The position numbers and the translations under genes were made by a program. The notes beneath the pieces are model-generated. The model ran no database searches and was not told where the DNA came from. It saw only the letters and a list, made by a program, of their open reading frames with translations. Positions 55,879-64,000 of a stretch of DNA of 64,000 nucleotides are shown here, piece after piece (within the stretch, counting starts at the first letter, position 1; every line of letters starts with the position of its first letter). Origin of the DNA: Knoellia sp. S7-12 (GTDB taxonomy: Bacteria; Actinomycetota; Actinomycetes; Actinomycetales; Dermatophilaceae); the NCBI RefSeq assembly GCF_040518285.1, contig NZ_CP155449.1:3224001-3288000 (forward strand), read 5' to 3'.

Positions 55879-57092
55879 GAGTTCGCCTTGGACTTGTTCT
55901 TGTTCTCGGACTTCGCCTTGGACTTGCTCTTGCTCTCAGACTTCGCCTGGGCCCGGGTCCGACGAACCAGACGCCCCTTGGCGATATCGATGACCTTGCG
56001 CCGCACCCGAGGCTTGTCGCTGACCAGGATCCCGGCCGCGGCATCGGCTTCGGCGCGGTCGATGAGGGCGAGGATCTGGTCGGTGACGACCTCGGGGTGC
56101 TCGAGCATGATGAGGTGCCCCGAGTCCTGGACGACGACGTGCTCGGCACCCGGCAGCCGCTCGACGATCTCCTCGCTGCGTCGCGGCGGGGTCAGCAGGT
56201 CCCCGGTGCCGTTGACGACGAGGACCTCCTTGTCGAGCAGGGCCGCGAGGGTCTCGAGCTCGTCATGCATGCGAAGTGCCGGAAGGAACGCCGCCATGAC
56301 CTCGAGCGGCGTCGCGAGGATGAGGTCGGCGGCGAAGCGTACCGTCTGCTCACTCACCGGGGAGTCGAACGAGAAGCGGTCAACGAGAGCGTCCTCGACG
56401 TTGCGGCCGAGTCGACGCACGGGTGCGAGCCACCTCTGGTGGGGCGCGAGGTGCGACAGCACGCGTGGTCCCGCCTGGCCGATGGCCCGTCCGACGAGCG
56501 GACCCATCCCCAGATCGGTGAGGCCTTCTCCCCCGGCCGCGGTCGAGAGGAACGCCACGGCCATGACCCGTTCCCGGACGAGCCCGGCGTGGAGCCGGGT
56601 GAAGGCCATCGTCGTCATGCCGCCCATCGAGTGGCCGACGAGGACGAGCGGCCCCTCAGGACAGGTCGCGTCGATGACGGCGCGAAGGTCGTTGGCGAGC
56701 TGTTCGATGGTGCAGTGCTCGAGGTCGGAGACCTCCGACTCGCCATGGCTGCGCTGGTCCCAGAGGACGACGCGATAGCCCGCGTCGACGAGTGCCCGCC
56801 GCTGCAGGACCCAGCCCCGCAGGCTCAGGCAGAAACCGTGCGACATGACGATGGTCGGGAGCGTGGGGTCGAGGTTGTCCGGGGAGTCCACCTCGACATG
56901 GAGGTTGAGCCCGTCCGTCGCGATGACCTTGAGTTCCAGATCGGCTGTGTGCGCAAATCCGTCTGCGGGATCGAGAGCACGCAGTCGACGCCGGGCCGCA
57001 GCCGCGCGATCGGCGGCCACTCCCGCCGCGGCGGCACCTGCGGCTGCCGCTGCTGCCGCGCCGAGCCCGATGGCCTTGCCCACGCTCACCAT
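55875..57092 (-). CDS. Alpha/beta hydrolase with Lys/Ser-rich C-terminal tail
   Basis: The 405-residue protein has an N-terminal hydrophobic Ala-rich helix (IGLGAAAAAAAGAAAAGV) and an alpha/beta-hydrolase core: oxyanion HGFCLSLRGW, nucleophile elbow VGHSMGGMTTMA (Ser near 161), acid Asp in VNGTGDLLTPP and His in QDSGHLIMLEHPE. The last 25 residues are KSESKSKSKAKSENKNKSKANS-like, encoded by a 30-bp tandem repeat at 55879-55940. It is probably membrane-tethered. The position between alr and tsaE is common in actinobacteria, but the substrate is unknown. The start touches the alr stop (TGATG). Confidence 0.82.
   Translation of the reverse strand: MVSVGKAIGLGAAAAAAAGAAAAGVAADRAAAARRRLRALDPADGFAHTADLELKVIATDGLNLHVEVDSPDNLDPTLPTIVMSHGFCLSLRGWVLQRRALVDAGYRVVLWDQRSHGESEVSDLEHCTIEQLANDLRAVIDATCPEGPLVLVGHSMGGMTTMAFTRLHAGLVRERVMAVAFLSTAAGGEGLTDLGMGPLVGRAIGQAGPRVLSHLAPHQRWLAPVRRLGRNVEDALVDRFSFDSPVSEQTVRFAADLILATPLEVMAAFLPALRMHDELETLAALLDKEVLVVNGTGDLLTPPRRSEEIVERLPGAEHVVVQDSGHLIMLEHPEVVTDQILALIDRAEADAAAGILVSDKPRVRRKVIDIAKGRLVRRTRAQAKSESKSKSKAKSENKNKSKANS
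55879..55953. repeat. 30-bp tandem repeat in the hydrolase C-terminus
   Basis: Units start at 55879 and 55909, with a partial third at 55939. Each codes, on the minus strand, for a KSESKSKSKA-like decapeptide. Copies differ at few bases, so slippage may vary the tail length. Confidence 0.75.
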
Positions 57093-58267
57093 CAGACGTC
57101 ACCCCCGACGAAGACTCGCGGGAGGCGGTCGCTCATGCGCGTGACGATCTCGTAGTTGATCGTGTCGATCGCCACGGCCCAGTCCTGGGCCGTCGGTTCG
57201 TCGTCGACCCCACGCCCGAGGATGACGACCTCGTCACCGGCACCGCCGGCATACCCCGCTCCGAGGTCGAGGACGAACTGGTCCATGCAAACCCGTCCGG
57301 CCACGGTGAGACGACGATCGCCGACCTTGACCGGTCCGACGTTGCCGGCGTGCCGCGGAATGCCGTCGGCGTAGCCCACAGGGACGAGCCCCAGCGTGGT
57401 GTCTGCGGGGGTTGTATAGATGTGGCCGTAGCTCACGCCCTGCCCCACCGAAGCCTGCTTGACGAGCGCGAGACGGGCCGTGACCCGCATGGCTTCCCGA
57501 AGCCCGAAGTCCTGCGGCGCACCGAGATCGGGCACCGGTGACAGGCCATAGACCGCGAGGCCCGGGCGGACCATGTCGAAGTGGGCGTCGGGGTTGGTCA
57601 GCGTGGCGGCGGAGTTCGCGAGGTGCCGCAACTGCGGGCGGATGCCGGCTCGCTCCAGTTCCGCTGCTGCCTCGACGAAGCGCTCACGCTGGGTCAGAAC
57701 CGTGGGGTGCTGGGGTGCGTCGGCGAGGGCGAAGTGCGACCACACCCCGATGACCTCGACGGCGCCCTCGGCGACGACGGGCCCCAGGGCTGCGATGAGC
57801 TCGGTCCAGCCCTGCCCCAGTGCACCGTTGCGCGCGAGCCCGGTGTCGACCTTGACATGGACGCGGGCCGGGCGACCGCGCTCGCGGGCCGCGGCCACGA
57901 CTCCGTCCAGGGCCCACGGTGCTGCGACCGAGATGTCGATGTCGGCGTCGATGGCGGCACCGAAGTCGACCCCGGGCACGAAGAGCCAGGTGAGGAGCGG
58001 GGTGGTGACTCCGGCAGCCCGCAGTTGCAGGGCTTCGTTCAACTGGGCAACGGCGAGCCACGTCGCTCCTCCGGCGACGGCTGCGCGGGCACTCGGCACG
58101 AGTCCGTGGCCGTAGGCGTCAGCCTTGACGACCGCCATGACCTCGGCGCCGGGTGAGCGACGATCGAGCTCACGGACGTTGTCGGAGATCGCGTCGAGGT
58201 CGATCGTCACCCACGCCGATGCGCCCTCGGGCGGTGCGGCGGAGACGGGGGCAGCTGGCGTGGTCAT
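57092..58267 (-). CDS. alr: Alanine racemase
   Basis: The 391-residue PLP enzyme makes D-alanine for peptidoglycan. The PLP lysine is in VMAVVKADAYGHGLVPSA (about residue 49), and the opposing catalytic Tyr is in QGVSYGHIYTTPADTTLGLVPVGYADG. FDMVRPGLAVYGLSP is the other signature. ATG 58267 is chosen; TAGACT lies ten bases upstream, compatible with a very short leader. The stop overlaps the hydrolase start by 1 bp. Confidence 0.94.
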   Translation of the reverse strand: MTTPAAPVSAAPPEGASAWVTIDLDAISDNVRELDRRSPGAEVMAVVKADAYGHGLVPSARAAVAGGATWLAVAQLNEALQLRAAGVTTPLLTWLFVPGVDFGAAIDADIDISVAAPWALDGVVAAARERGRPARVHVKVDTGLARNGALGQGWTELIAALGPVVAEGAVEVIGVWSHFALADAPQHPTVLTQRERFVEAAAELERAGIRPQLRHLANSAATLTNPDAHFDMVRPGLAVYGLSPVPDLGAPQDFGLREAMRVTARLALVKQASVGQGVSYGHIYTTPADTTLGLVPVGYADGIPRHAGNVGPVKVGDRRLTVAGRVCMDQFVLDLGAGYAGGAGDEVVILGRGVDDEPTAQDWAVAIDTINYEIVTRMSDRLPRVFVGGDV

Positions 58268-58301
58268 AAGGCAATCAAGTCTAGGCGGGGGGAGCGCGCG
58301 C

Positions 58302-59792
58302 TCATCCTCGGGTGAGCAGGTGCGACACGGCATCCGGTATGCCGTGTGCGACCCGCAGCGCTCGCACCGGACCTCCCGCGCTGGCTCGGTCCGCTGCCAC
58401 CCCATGGACCAGGGCGCCGAGCGCCCCGGCCTGTGCCGGGTCGAGCCCAGCCGCCAGCAGGGTGCCGATGAGCCCGGCGAGGACGTCGCCGGCGCCCGCG
58501 GTCGCGAGCCACGCAGGGGCATCGGCCTGTGAACGCACCGGCGCGCTCGGATCTGCGGGCACGACGAGCGTCGTCGATCCCTTGAGGAGCACAGTCATGC
58601 CGGTGCGTTCGGCGAGCGCGCGGGCATGACGCAGGGGCTCGGCCTCGACGGCGGCGCGATCGACGGCCACGCTCTTGCGGGAGCGGCGACTGACTCCGAG
58701 TCGGGTGAGCAGGGTTGCGAGCTCGCCGGCGTGTGGAGTGAGCAGGGTGGGCTTGTCGCGGCGCGCGTCAACGACGTCGTCGTCCACGAGGTCGAGCCCG
58801 CCTGCGTCGACGAGAACGGGCTCCTCCCCCGCGAGCGCGGTCCGGGCGACCTCGAGCTGGGTCGTGGCGTCACGGCGGGTCGAGGTCACGTCGAGGCCGG
58901 GTCCGACGACCCAGGCCTGGACGCGGCCCTCACCGTGGACGGCTTCGGGGACGGCAGCACGGACGAGCCCTTCGGATGTGGGCGTGCCGACGTAGCGGAC
59001 CATGCCCGCGCCCGCCTCGACCGCCGCGGTCACTGCGAGAACCGCTGCGCCCGAATAGTTCTCACCACCGGCCACGATGCCGACGACACCACGGGAGTAC
59101 TTGTCGTCGTCCGGACCCGGCACCGGCCATGCGTCGACAACGTCATCAAAGGTCAGGCGGATGACGGCCGGCTCGGTGTCGAAGGTGAGGCCGATGTCGA
59201 CGACGGTGAGCAGGCCGCACGCCTGCTCGGTGGGTGGCAGGAGGTGCACGGGCTTGGCCACCGAGAACGTCACCGTCTCGTCGGCCAACACCCCATCGGG
59301 GTCGAACCCAAGTCCGTCAGCAGACTGCCCGGACGGCAGGTCGACGGCGATGACGTGCGCGTCGTCGGAGATGGCCGCAACCCACGCCGCTGCCTCTTCG
59401 GGCAGCCCCGGTCGGCCACCCAGCCCAACGATTCCGTCGAGCACGATGTCGGCCTCGCCAATGTCCTCCAGCGCCTCGGCGCCAGTCACGAGCACCACCC
59501 CCGCAGCCCGAGCGGCTTCGAGTGCACCCTCGTGGACACGCGAAAGATCCAGAGCCGCAGCGCAACTGACCCCGGACTCGGCGAGCTGAGCGACGGCATA
59601 CAGGGCGTCTGCTCCGTTGTTGCCGGCACCCACGAGGGCGACGACCGTCTCGGCGTCCAGCTGGGTGACGCGAGCCGCGACGACCTCTGCGAGACCTTCG
59701 ACGGCGCGTGCCATGAGCTCACCAGAGGCCAGCTCGTCCTCGAGAACCGCTTCGGCGGCATACACGTCTTCGGGCGACCAGGCCTCGATCAT
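58302..59792 (-). CDS. nnr: Bifunctional NAD(P)H-hydrate repair enzyme Nnr
   Basis: The 496-residue protein fuses an N-terminal YjeF epimerase (VVALVGAGNNGADALYAVAQL, about residue 48) to a C-terminal ADP-dependent NAD(P)H-hydrate dehydratase of ribokinase fold. The latter has VVGIVAGGENYSGAAVLAV, LLTPHAGELATLL and the phosphate loop TAGAGDVLAGLIGTLLAAG (about residue 440). It repairs hydrated NADH/NADPH. The N-terminal loop has Ala where many have Gly (NNGADA). ATG 59792 follows GAGGAG. It is downstream of acpS and glmS. Confidence 0.92.
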   Translation of the reverse strand: MIEAWSPEDVYAAEAVLEDELASGELMARAVEGLAEVVAARVTQLDAETVVALVGAGNNGADALYAVAQLAESGVSCAAALDLSRVHEGALEAARAAGVVLVTGAEALEDIGEADIVLDGIVGLGGRPGLPEEAAAWVAAISDDAHVIAVDLPSGQSADGLGFDPDGVLADETVTFSVAKPVHLLPPTEQACGLLTVVDIGLTFDTEPAVIRLTFDDVVDAWPVPGPDDDKYSRGVVGIVAGGENYSGAAVLAVTAAVEAGAGMVRYVGTPTSEGLVRAAVPEAVHGEGRVQAWVVGPGLDVTSTRRDATTQLEVARTALAGEEPVLVDAGGLDLVDDDVVDARRDKPTLLTPHAGELATLLTRLGVSRRSRKSVAVDRAAVEAEPLRHARALAERTGMTVLLKGSTTLVVPADPSAPVRSQADAPAWLATAGAGDVLAGLIGTLLAAGLDPAQAGALGALVHGVAADRASAGGPVRALRVAHGIPDAVSHLLTRG

Positions 59793-59834
59793 GAGGGACT
59801 CCTCAGTGCTGCGTTGGGTCAGGCTGGGTGGGGC

Positions 59835-60185
59835 TCAGGACTCGGCGATGACGACGGCGGAGGCGATCCCGGCGTCGTGGGACAGCGACACGTGCATGTG
59901 CTTCACGCCGAGTTCGGCAGCACGCGCAGCAACCGTGCCGGTCATCTCGATGCTTGGTCGTCCGGTGTCGTCGCGGACCACGGTGGCGTCCGTCCAGGCG
60001 AGCCCGACGGGGGCTCCAAGCGCCTTGGCCAATGCCTCCTTGGCCGCGAATCGGGCTGCGAGAGAACGCATCGGCAGACCACGCTCACTCTCGGTGAACA
60101 GTCGGGTGAGCAACCTCGGCGTGCGCTCGAGCGTCTCAGCGAAACGCGCGATGTCGACGACGTCGATCCCGGTGCCGACGATCAC
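59835..60185 (-). CDS. acpS: Holo-[acyl-carrier-protein] synthase
   Basis: The 116-residue enzyme transfers the 4'-phosphopantetheine arm of CoA to acyl carrier protein. [20 protein letters not shown] holds the Mg2+ Asp, [13 protein letters not shown] is the second metal motif, and [18 protein letters not shown] closes the family pattern. GTG 60185 begins one base after the glmS stop, so it should be translated from the glmS transcript. Confidence 0.93.
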   Translation of the reverse strand: MIVGTGIDVVDIARFAETLERTPRLLTRLFTESERGLPMRSLAARFAAKEALAKALGAPVGLAWTDATVVRDDTGRPSIEMTGTVAARAAELGVKHMHVSLSHDAGIASAVVIAES

Positions 60186-60186
60186 G

Positions 60187-62046
60187 TCACTCGACCGTGA
60201 CGCTCTTGGCGAGGTTCCGGGGCTGGTCGACGTCGAGGCCCTTGGCCGTCGAGAGGTGCAGGGCAAACATCTGGAGCGGCACGACCGTGAGGAGCGGCTG
60301 CAGCAGCGGTGACGTCTGGGGCACGCGGATGACCTCGTCGGCGAACGGCACGACGTCCTCGTCACCTTCCTGCGCGATGACGATGGTGCGAGCGCCGCGA
60401 GCGCGGATCTCCTGGATGTTGGAGACGACCTTCTTGTGCAGGTCGTGGGGGGTGTCCGGCCCGGGCACGACGATGAAGACTGGCTGTCCGGCTTCGATGA
60501 GCGCGATCGGGCCGTGCTTGAGCTCGCCGGCGGCGAAGCCCTCGGCATGGATGTAGGCAAGCTCCTTGAGCTTGAGCGCGCCCTCCATTGCGATCGGGTA
60601 GCCGACGTTGCGACCGAGGAAGAGCACCGAGCGGGTGTCGGCCATGAAGCGGGCGATCTCCTTGACCCGTTCCATGTTGCCGAGGAGCTCCTCGAGCTTG
60701 GCGGGGACCCCGTGCAGTTCCTTCATCACGGCCTGCGCGTCATCGGCGAAGGTGCCACCGCGCAACTGGGCGAGATAGAGACCGACGACGTAGCACGCGG
60801 TGATCTGGGCGACGAACGCCTTGGTCGACGCGACAGCGATCTCAGGTCCGGCGTGGGTGTAGAGCACCGCGTCGGACTCGCGCGGGATGGTCGAGCCGTG
60901 GGTGTTGCAGATCGACAACGTCAGGGCGCCGAGCTCGCGGGCGTGCCGGACCGCCATGAGCGTGTCCATGGTCTCGCCGGACTGGCTGATGCTGAGGATG
61001 AGGGTGCGCTCGTTGACGATCGGGTCGCAGTAGCGGAATTCGTGCGAGAGCGAGACCTCGACGGGAATGCGCGTCCAGTGCTCGATGGCGTACTTGGCGA
61101 CCATCCCGGCATAGGCCGACGTCCCGCACGCGACGATCGTGATGCGGTCGACCTGGCGGAGCTGCTCCTCGGAGATCGACATGTCGTCGAGGACCAGGCT
61201 GCCCGCCTCGTCGGTGCGCCCCAGCAGGGTGTCGCCGACGGCGTGCGGCTGGTCGAAGATCTCCTTCTCCATGAACGTCGCGAAGCCACCCTTCTCGGCC
61301 GCTGCGGCGTCCCAGGTGACCTCGTAGGCCTTGCCCTCTGCGGGCGCGCCGTCGAAGGTGATGACCTCGTGGCCCTCGGGAGTGATCGTGACAATCTGGT
61401 CCTGGCCGAGCTCGAGTGCGTGGCGGGTGTAGCCGATGAACGCGGCGACGTCGGAACCGAGGAAGTTCTCGCCCTCGCCCAGGCCGACGACGAGTGGGCT
61501 GTTGCGTCGGGCCCCGACAACGACGCCGGGCTGGTCCGAGTGCACGGCGAGGAGGGTGAACGCGCCCTCGAGGCGGTTGACGACCTGCTGCATCGCCTGG
61601 GTCAGGTCACCCGTCTCGTCAAAGGCGCGCCCGACCAGCTTGGCCGCGACCTCGGTGTCGGTCTCACTGAGGAAGTCGACTCCCTCTGCGAGTAGCCCCT
61701 TCTTGAGCGAGTGGAAGTTCTCGATGATGCCGTTGTGGATCAGGGCGAGCTTGCTGTCGGCGCCGCCGTGGTGCGGGTGGGCGTTGCCGTCGGTGGGGCC
61801 ACCGTGCGTGGCCCAGCGGGTGTGGCCGATGGCCGTGCGCGACGGTGCGAGCGGGTGTCCCTCGAGGGCGCCCCTCAGGTTCTCGAGCTTGCCGGCGCGC
61901 TTCTGCGACTGGACGCCGTCCTCGGTGACGAGGGCGATCCCGGCCGAGTCGTAGCCCCTGTACTCAAGCCGAGCCAGCCCCTCCATGATCACGCTCTCGG
62001 CGCGCTCATCCATGGCACTGCCGACGTATCCGACGATTCCACACAT
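60187..62046 (-). CDS. glmS: Glucosamine-6-phosphate synthase (isomerising)
   Basis: The 619-residue enzyme makes glucosamine-6-phosphate from fructose-6-phosphate and glutamine, the entry to amino-sugar and wall synthesis. Cys2 (MCGIVGYVG) is the amidotransferase nucleophile, and [18 protein letters not shown] follows. Two SIS domains carry [20 protein letters not shown] and [29 protein letters not shown], and the C-terminus ends NLAKSVTVE. No glmS ribozyme is visible. ATG 62046 is seven bases after TAGTCT, so the mRNA seems leaderless. It heads the glmS-acpS transcription unit and is divergent from coaA. Confidence 0.95.
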   Translation of the reverse strand: MCGIVGYVGSAMDERAESVIMEGLARLEYRGYDSAGIALVTEDGVQSQKRAGKLENLRGALEGHPLAPSRTAIGHTRWATHGGPTDGNAHPHHGGADSKLALIHNGIIENFHSLKKGLLAEGVDFLSETDTEVAAKLVGRAFDETGDLTQAMQQVVNRLEGAFTLLAVHSDQPGVVVGARRNSPLVVGLGEGENFLGSDVAAFIGYTRHALELGQDQIVTITPEGHEVITFDGAPAEGKAYEVTWDAAAAEKGGFATFMEKEIFDQPHAVGDTLLGRTDEAGSLVLDDMSISEEQLRQVDRITIVACGTSAYAGMVAKYAIEHWTRIPVEVSLSHEFRYCDPIVNERTLILSISQSGETMDTLMAVRHARELGALTLSICNTHGSTIPRESDAVLYTHAGPEIAVASTKAFVAQITACYVVGLYLAQLRGGTFADDAQAVMKELHGVPAKLEELLGNMERVKEIARFMADTRSVLFLGRNVGYPIAMEGALKLKELAYIHAEGFAAGELKHGPIALIEAGQPVFIVVPGPDTPHDLHKKVVSNIQEIRARGARTIVIAQEGDEDVVPFADEVIRVPQTSPLLQPLLTVVPLQMFALHLSTAKGLDVDQPRNLAKSVTVE

Positions 62047-62053
62047 GGCGGCA

Positions 62054-62059
62054 AGACTA
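62054..62059 (-). promoter_or_regulatory. -10 box for leaderless glmS
   Basis: TAGTCT on the minus strand, seven bases (TGCCGCC), then ATG. It matches the TAGNCT boxes of guaA, guaB and guaB3. Confidence 0.55.
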
Positions 62060-62143
62060 ATGGCTCGGATCGGGCTTCACGAACCACTGCGTTGCGCGCC
62101 CGAGATGGCGTATGCCGTCCGCTCACCCAGCATGTGCGCCACA

Positions 62144-63136
62144 ATGGCGCGCGTGTCTGCCACACCCGTAGTTCCCCCGTCCGGGTCCGAGCCGACGGCG
62201 GCCGTGCCGTCGCCGTACCTCGACTTCACGCGTGACGACTGGGCCGAGCGGCGGGAGAACCACCCCCTGAGCCTCACCCCCGGTGACATCGCCCGGGTCA
62301 CGGGGCTCGGCGACCGCGTCGACCTGCGCGAGGTGGAGCAGGTCTATCTCCCCCTTTCGCGCCTTCTCGCCTTCTATGTCAACGCCACCGCTGGCCTGCA
62401 CCGGGTCACGACTGACTTCCTCGGCGACCGTCCGGCCAAGGTGCCGTTCGTCATCGGCATCGCCGGATCGGTGGCCGTCGGCAAGTCGACGACGGCGCGT
62501 GTCCTGCGTGAGCTCCTCCGCCGCTGGCCCCAGACACCCCGGGTCGACCTCATCACGACCGATGGTTTCCTCCGGCCCAACGCAGACCTTGAGGCGCGAG
62601 GACTGTTGCAGCGCAAGGGTTTTCCTGAGTCCTATGACCGTCGCGCGCTCCTCCGCTTCGTCGCCGACGTGAAATCGGGTATGCCGCGTGTCGTCGCCCC
62701 CGTCTATTCGCACCTCACCTACGACATCGTCCCGGGGGCCGAGATCATCGTCGATCAGCCCGACGTGCTGATCGTCGAAGGGCTCAACGTGCTTCAGCCC
62801 GCGACGGTGCGATCGGACCTCAGGACCCGTCAGGTGCTCTCGGACTACTTCGACTTCTCGGTCTACGTCGACGCCCCCGTGGATCAGCTGCGCACTTGGT
62901 ACGTCGAGCGATTCCTCCGGCTGCGAGAGACCGCCTTCGCTGATCCGGAGTCGTACTTCCACCGCTACGCGGCGTTGACCGATGCCGAGGCACGCGAGAC
63001 TGCGGCAGGGATCTGGGAGCGGATCAACGAGCCGAACCTGCTGCGGAATGTGCTCCCCACGCGCGACCGGGCCACCTTGGTGCTGACCAAGGGCGCGGAC
63101 CACGCCGTGACGAACATCCGCCTGCGCCGTCTCTGA
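62144..63136 (+). CDS. coaA: Type I pantothenate kinase
   Basis: The 330-residue enzyme commits pantothenate to CoA synthesis. The P-loop [19 protein letters not shown] (about residue 110), [27 protein letters not shown] and [11 protein letters not shown] define PanK-I. ATG 62144 or GTG 62153 may be the start; neither has a Shine-Dalgarno, and CACAAT ends seven bases before the GTG. It is divergent from glmS with 97 bp between them, a region that contains one GTATGCCG octamer. Confidence 0.92.
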   Translation: MARVSATPVVPPSGSEPTAAVPSPYLDFTRDDWAERRENHPLSLTPGDIARVTGLGDRVDLREVEQVYLPLSRLLAFYVNATAGLHRVTTDFLGDRPAKVPFVIGIAGSVAVGKSTTARVLRELLRRWPQTPRVDLITTDGFLRPNADLEARGLLQRKGFPESYDRRALLRFVADVKSGMPRVVAPVYSHLTYDIVPGAEIIVDQPDVLIVEGLNVLQPATVRSDLRTRQVLSDYFDFSVYVDAPVDQLRTWYVERFLRLRETAFADPESYFHRYAALTDAEARETAAGIWERINEPNLLRNVLPTRDRATLVLTKGADHAVTNIRLRRL

Positions 63137-63166
63137 GCCGTCTTCGGGCCGAACCCGGGCACAGGT

Positions 63167-63883
63167 TCAGAGCCGGGCGAGGAGAGTTTCGGTCCCGGCC
63201 GCGACGACCGCGATGTCGGTCGTGACCGCGAGGCAGTCGAAGCCCCGGTCACGGAGCACGTGAGCCCGCTCAGGGGTTCCTGCAAAGGCCGCGACCCCGA
63301 TGCCCGCTCCTTCGGCGGCGCGTCGAACCGCCGACAAGGGTCCGTCGGAGTCCGCGAGCAGGTCGTCCACCGAGGTCCCCAGCGAGAGCGCCAGGTCGAA
63401 GGGGCCGACGAACAGGAGGTCCACGCCGGGCACAGCGGCGACGGCGTCGACGTTCGACAGGGCGAGCGCGGACTCGACCATCACGGCCACCTGTGTTCCC
63501 GACTGCTCTGGACCGGGCGCCTCCTGACTCCACAGAGGTGCCAGCGGCCCCCAACTGCGGTGCCCTGCCGGCGGGTAGTGCGCAGCCGCCACCGCGAGGC
63601 GCGCATCGTCGACGGTGTCGACGAGAGGGACGACGATGGTCGACGCCCCGACGTCCAGGGCGAAGCCGATGTCACCGGCATCCACCCGCGCCACCCGCAC
63701 GGCGAAAGAGTGCCCGCCGGCGCTCAAGATCTGGCCGGCCTCGAGCAGTGCGCGGCGGTCGAACTCACCGTGCTGGGCGTCCAGGGCTACCCAGTCGGCG
63801 GCAGAGTGCGCGAGCAGACCGACGACGGCCGGGCTGCTCATCGAGCACCAGATCCCGCTCGAGCCGGCTGCGAGTGCGCCCAC
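63167..63883 (-). CDS. HpcH/HpaI aldolase family protein
   Basis: The 238-residue TIM-barrel protein has GIWCSMSSPAVVGLLAHSAADWVALDAQHGEFD and the later motifs VAVMVESALALSNVDAVAAVPGVDLLFVGPFDLALSLG, which carry the metal-binding Glu and Asp. HpcH/HpaI enzymes cleave 4-hydroxy-2-oxo acids such as 4-hydroxy-2-oxoheptanedioate. The start is GTG 63883, 3 bp after the stop of the upstream transglycosylase gene, so they may share a transcript. Substrate not assignable. Confidence 0.83.
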   Translation of the reverse strand: MGALAAGSSGIWCSMSSPAVVGLLAHSAADWVALDAQHGEFDRRALLEAGQILSAGGHSFAVRVARVDAGDIGFALDVGASTIVVPLVDTVDDARLAVAAAHYPPAGHRSWGPLAPLWSQEAPGPEQSGTQVAVMVESALALSNVDAVAAVPGVDLLFVGPFDLALSLGTSVDDLLADSDGPLSAVRRAAEGAGIGVAAFAGTPERAHVLRDRGFDCLAVTTDIAVVAAGTETLLARL

Positions 63884-63886
63884 GGC

Positions 63887-64000
63887 TCAGTACCAGTGCG
63901 GGAAGCGGTTGTTCCAGAATTCCCAGGCGCCGCAGGGCGTGCCGTATGACTGCTTGATGTAGTTCAGGCCCCACTTGATCTGGGTGACCGGGTTGGTGCG
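63887..64000 (-). CDS. Lytic transglycosylase-like protein, C-terminal end (partial)
   Basis: The final 37 codons on the minus strand read NPVTQIKWGLNYIKQSYGTPCGAWEFW ... FPHWY and stop at 63887. QIxWGLNYIK-x2-YGTPCGAW is typical of the C-terminal end of soluble lytic transglycosylase/SLT or resuscitation-factor-like secreted wall hydrolases. The N-terminus and catalytic Glu are beyond the window edge. Confidence 0.7.
   Translation of the reverse strand, partial: RTNPVTQIKWGLNYIKQSYGTPCGAWEFWNNRFPHWY

Noticed and set aside
62047..62143. glmS ribozyme or riboswitch upstream of glmS
   Set aside because: The region is only 97 bp, shared with divergent coaA, and a -10 box lies seven bases from the ATG, leaving no leader.

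Overview
The window is chromosomal DNA of a high-GC Gram-positive actinobacterium. WhiB and SpoIID-type proteins, LuxR-family two-component systems, PPK2, paired guaB/guaB3 and several GTG/TTG starts all fit. The order glmS-acpS-nnr-alr-tsaE-tsaB-rimI-tsaD ... groES-groEL ... whiB ... guaB ... guaB3 ... guaA is a conserved actinobacterial core. Protein character suggests Micrococcales, perhaps Intrasporangiaceae; that placement is inference. No rRNA, tRNA, CRISPR, prophage or insertion sequence was seen.

Layout. 0-12 kb: tail of a TOBE-containing ABC ATPase, a quinone oxidoreductase, a secreted repeat protein, a LiaRS/PspC-like envelope-stress locus (PspC-domain histidine kinase and regulator, divergent PspC membrane protein), then a Nudix/glycosyltransferase pair divergent from a PIG-L deacetylase and flippase-like protein. 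12-20 kb: an asparagine synthase with an unusual C-terminal F420-ligase-like domain, guaA, DUF3817, SURF1 and PPK2. 18.6-22.2 kb: a heterodimeric ABC exporter whose first subunit is catalytically degenerate and carries a palindrome inside its gene. 22-32 kb: GMC oxidoreductase and aldehyde dehydrogenase, guaB3, a DHA2 MFS transporter, a P1 peptidase, a VapBC module and guaB. 32-43 kb is more accessory: whiB, an Asp/Glu racemase, an S4 protein, a mannose locus (ManA, LacI regulator, very large secreted GH92 mannosidase), a response regulator lacking its phosphoacceptor Asp, and a divergent HTH protein. 43-54 kb: CIRCE-controlled groES with groEL, a GNAT, a SpoIID/FG-GAP protein, a THUMP-like methyltransferase, a ribokinase/nucleoside hydrolase pair and a GH3 lipoprotein. 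53-64 kb: the t6A genes, alr, nnr, acpS, glmS, coaA, an HpaI aldolase and the end of a lytic transglycosylase.

Three signals are not explained by genes. (1) The octamer GTATGCCG/CGGCATAC occurs about 45 times on both strands with no orientation bias, sometimes forces rare ATA codons, and forms inverted-pair hairpins after genes. This is the behaviour of DNA-uptake sequences. (2) A family of perfect palindromes with core CGACTTNTTGCGCAA sits between convergent genes. (3) Many start codons lie 6-7 bases after a TANNNT -10 hexamer, indicating leaderless mRNAs for guaA, guaB, guaB3, glmS and others.
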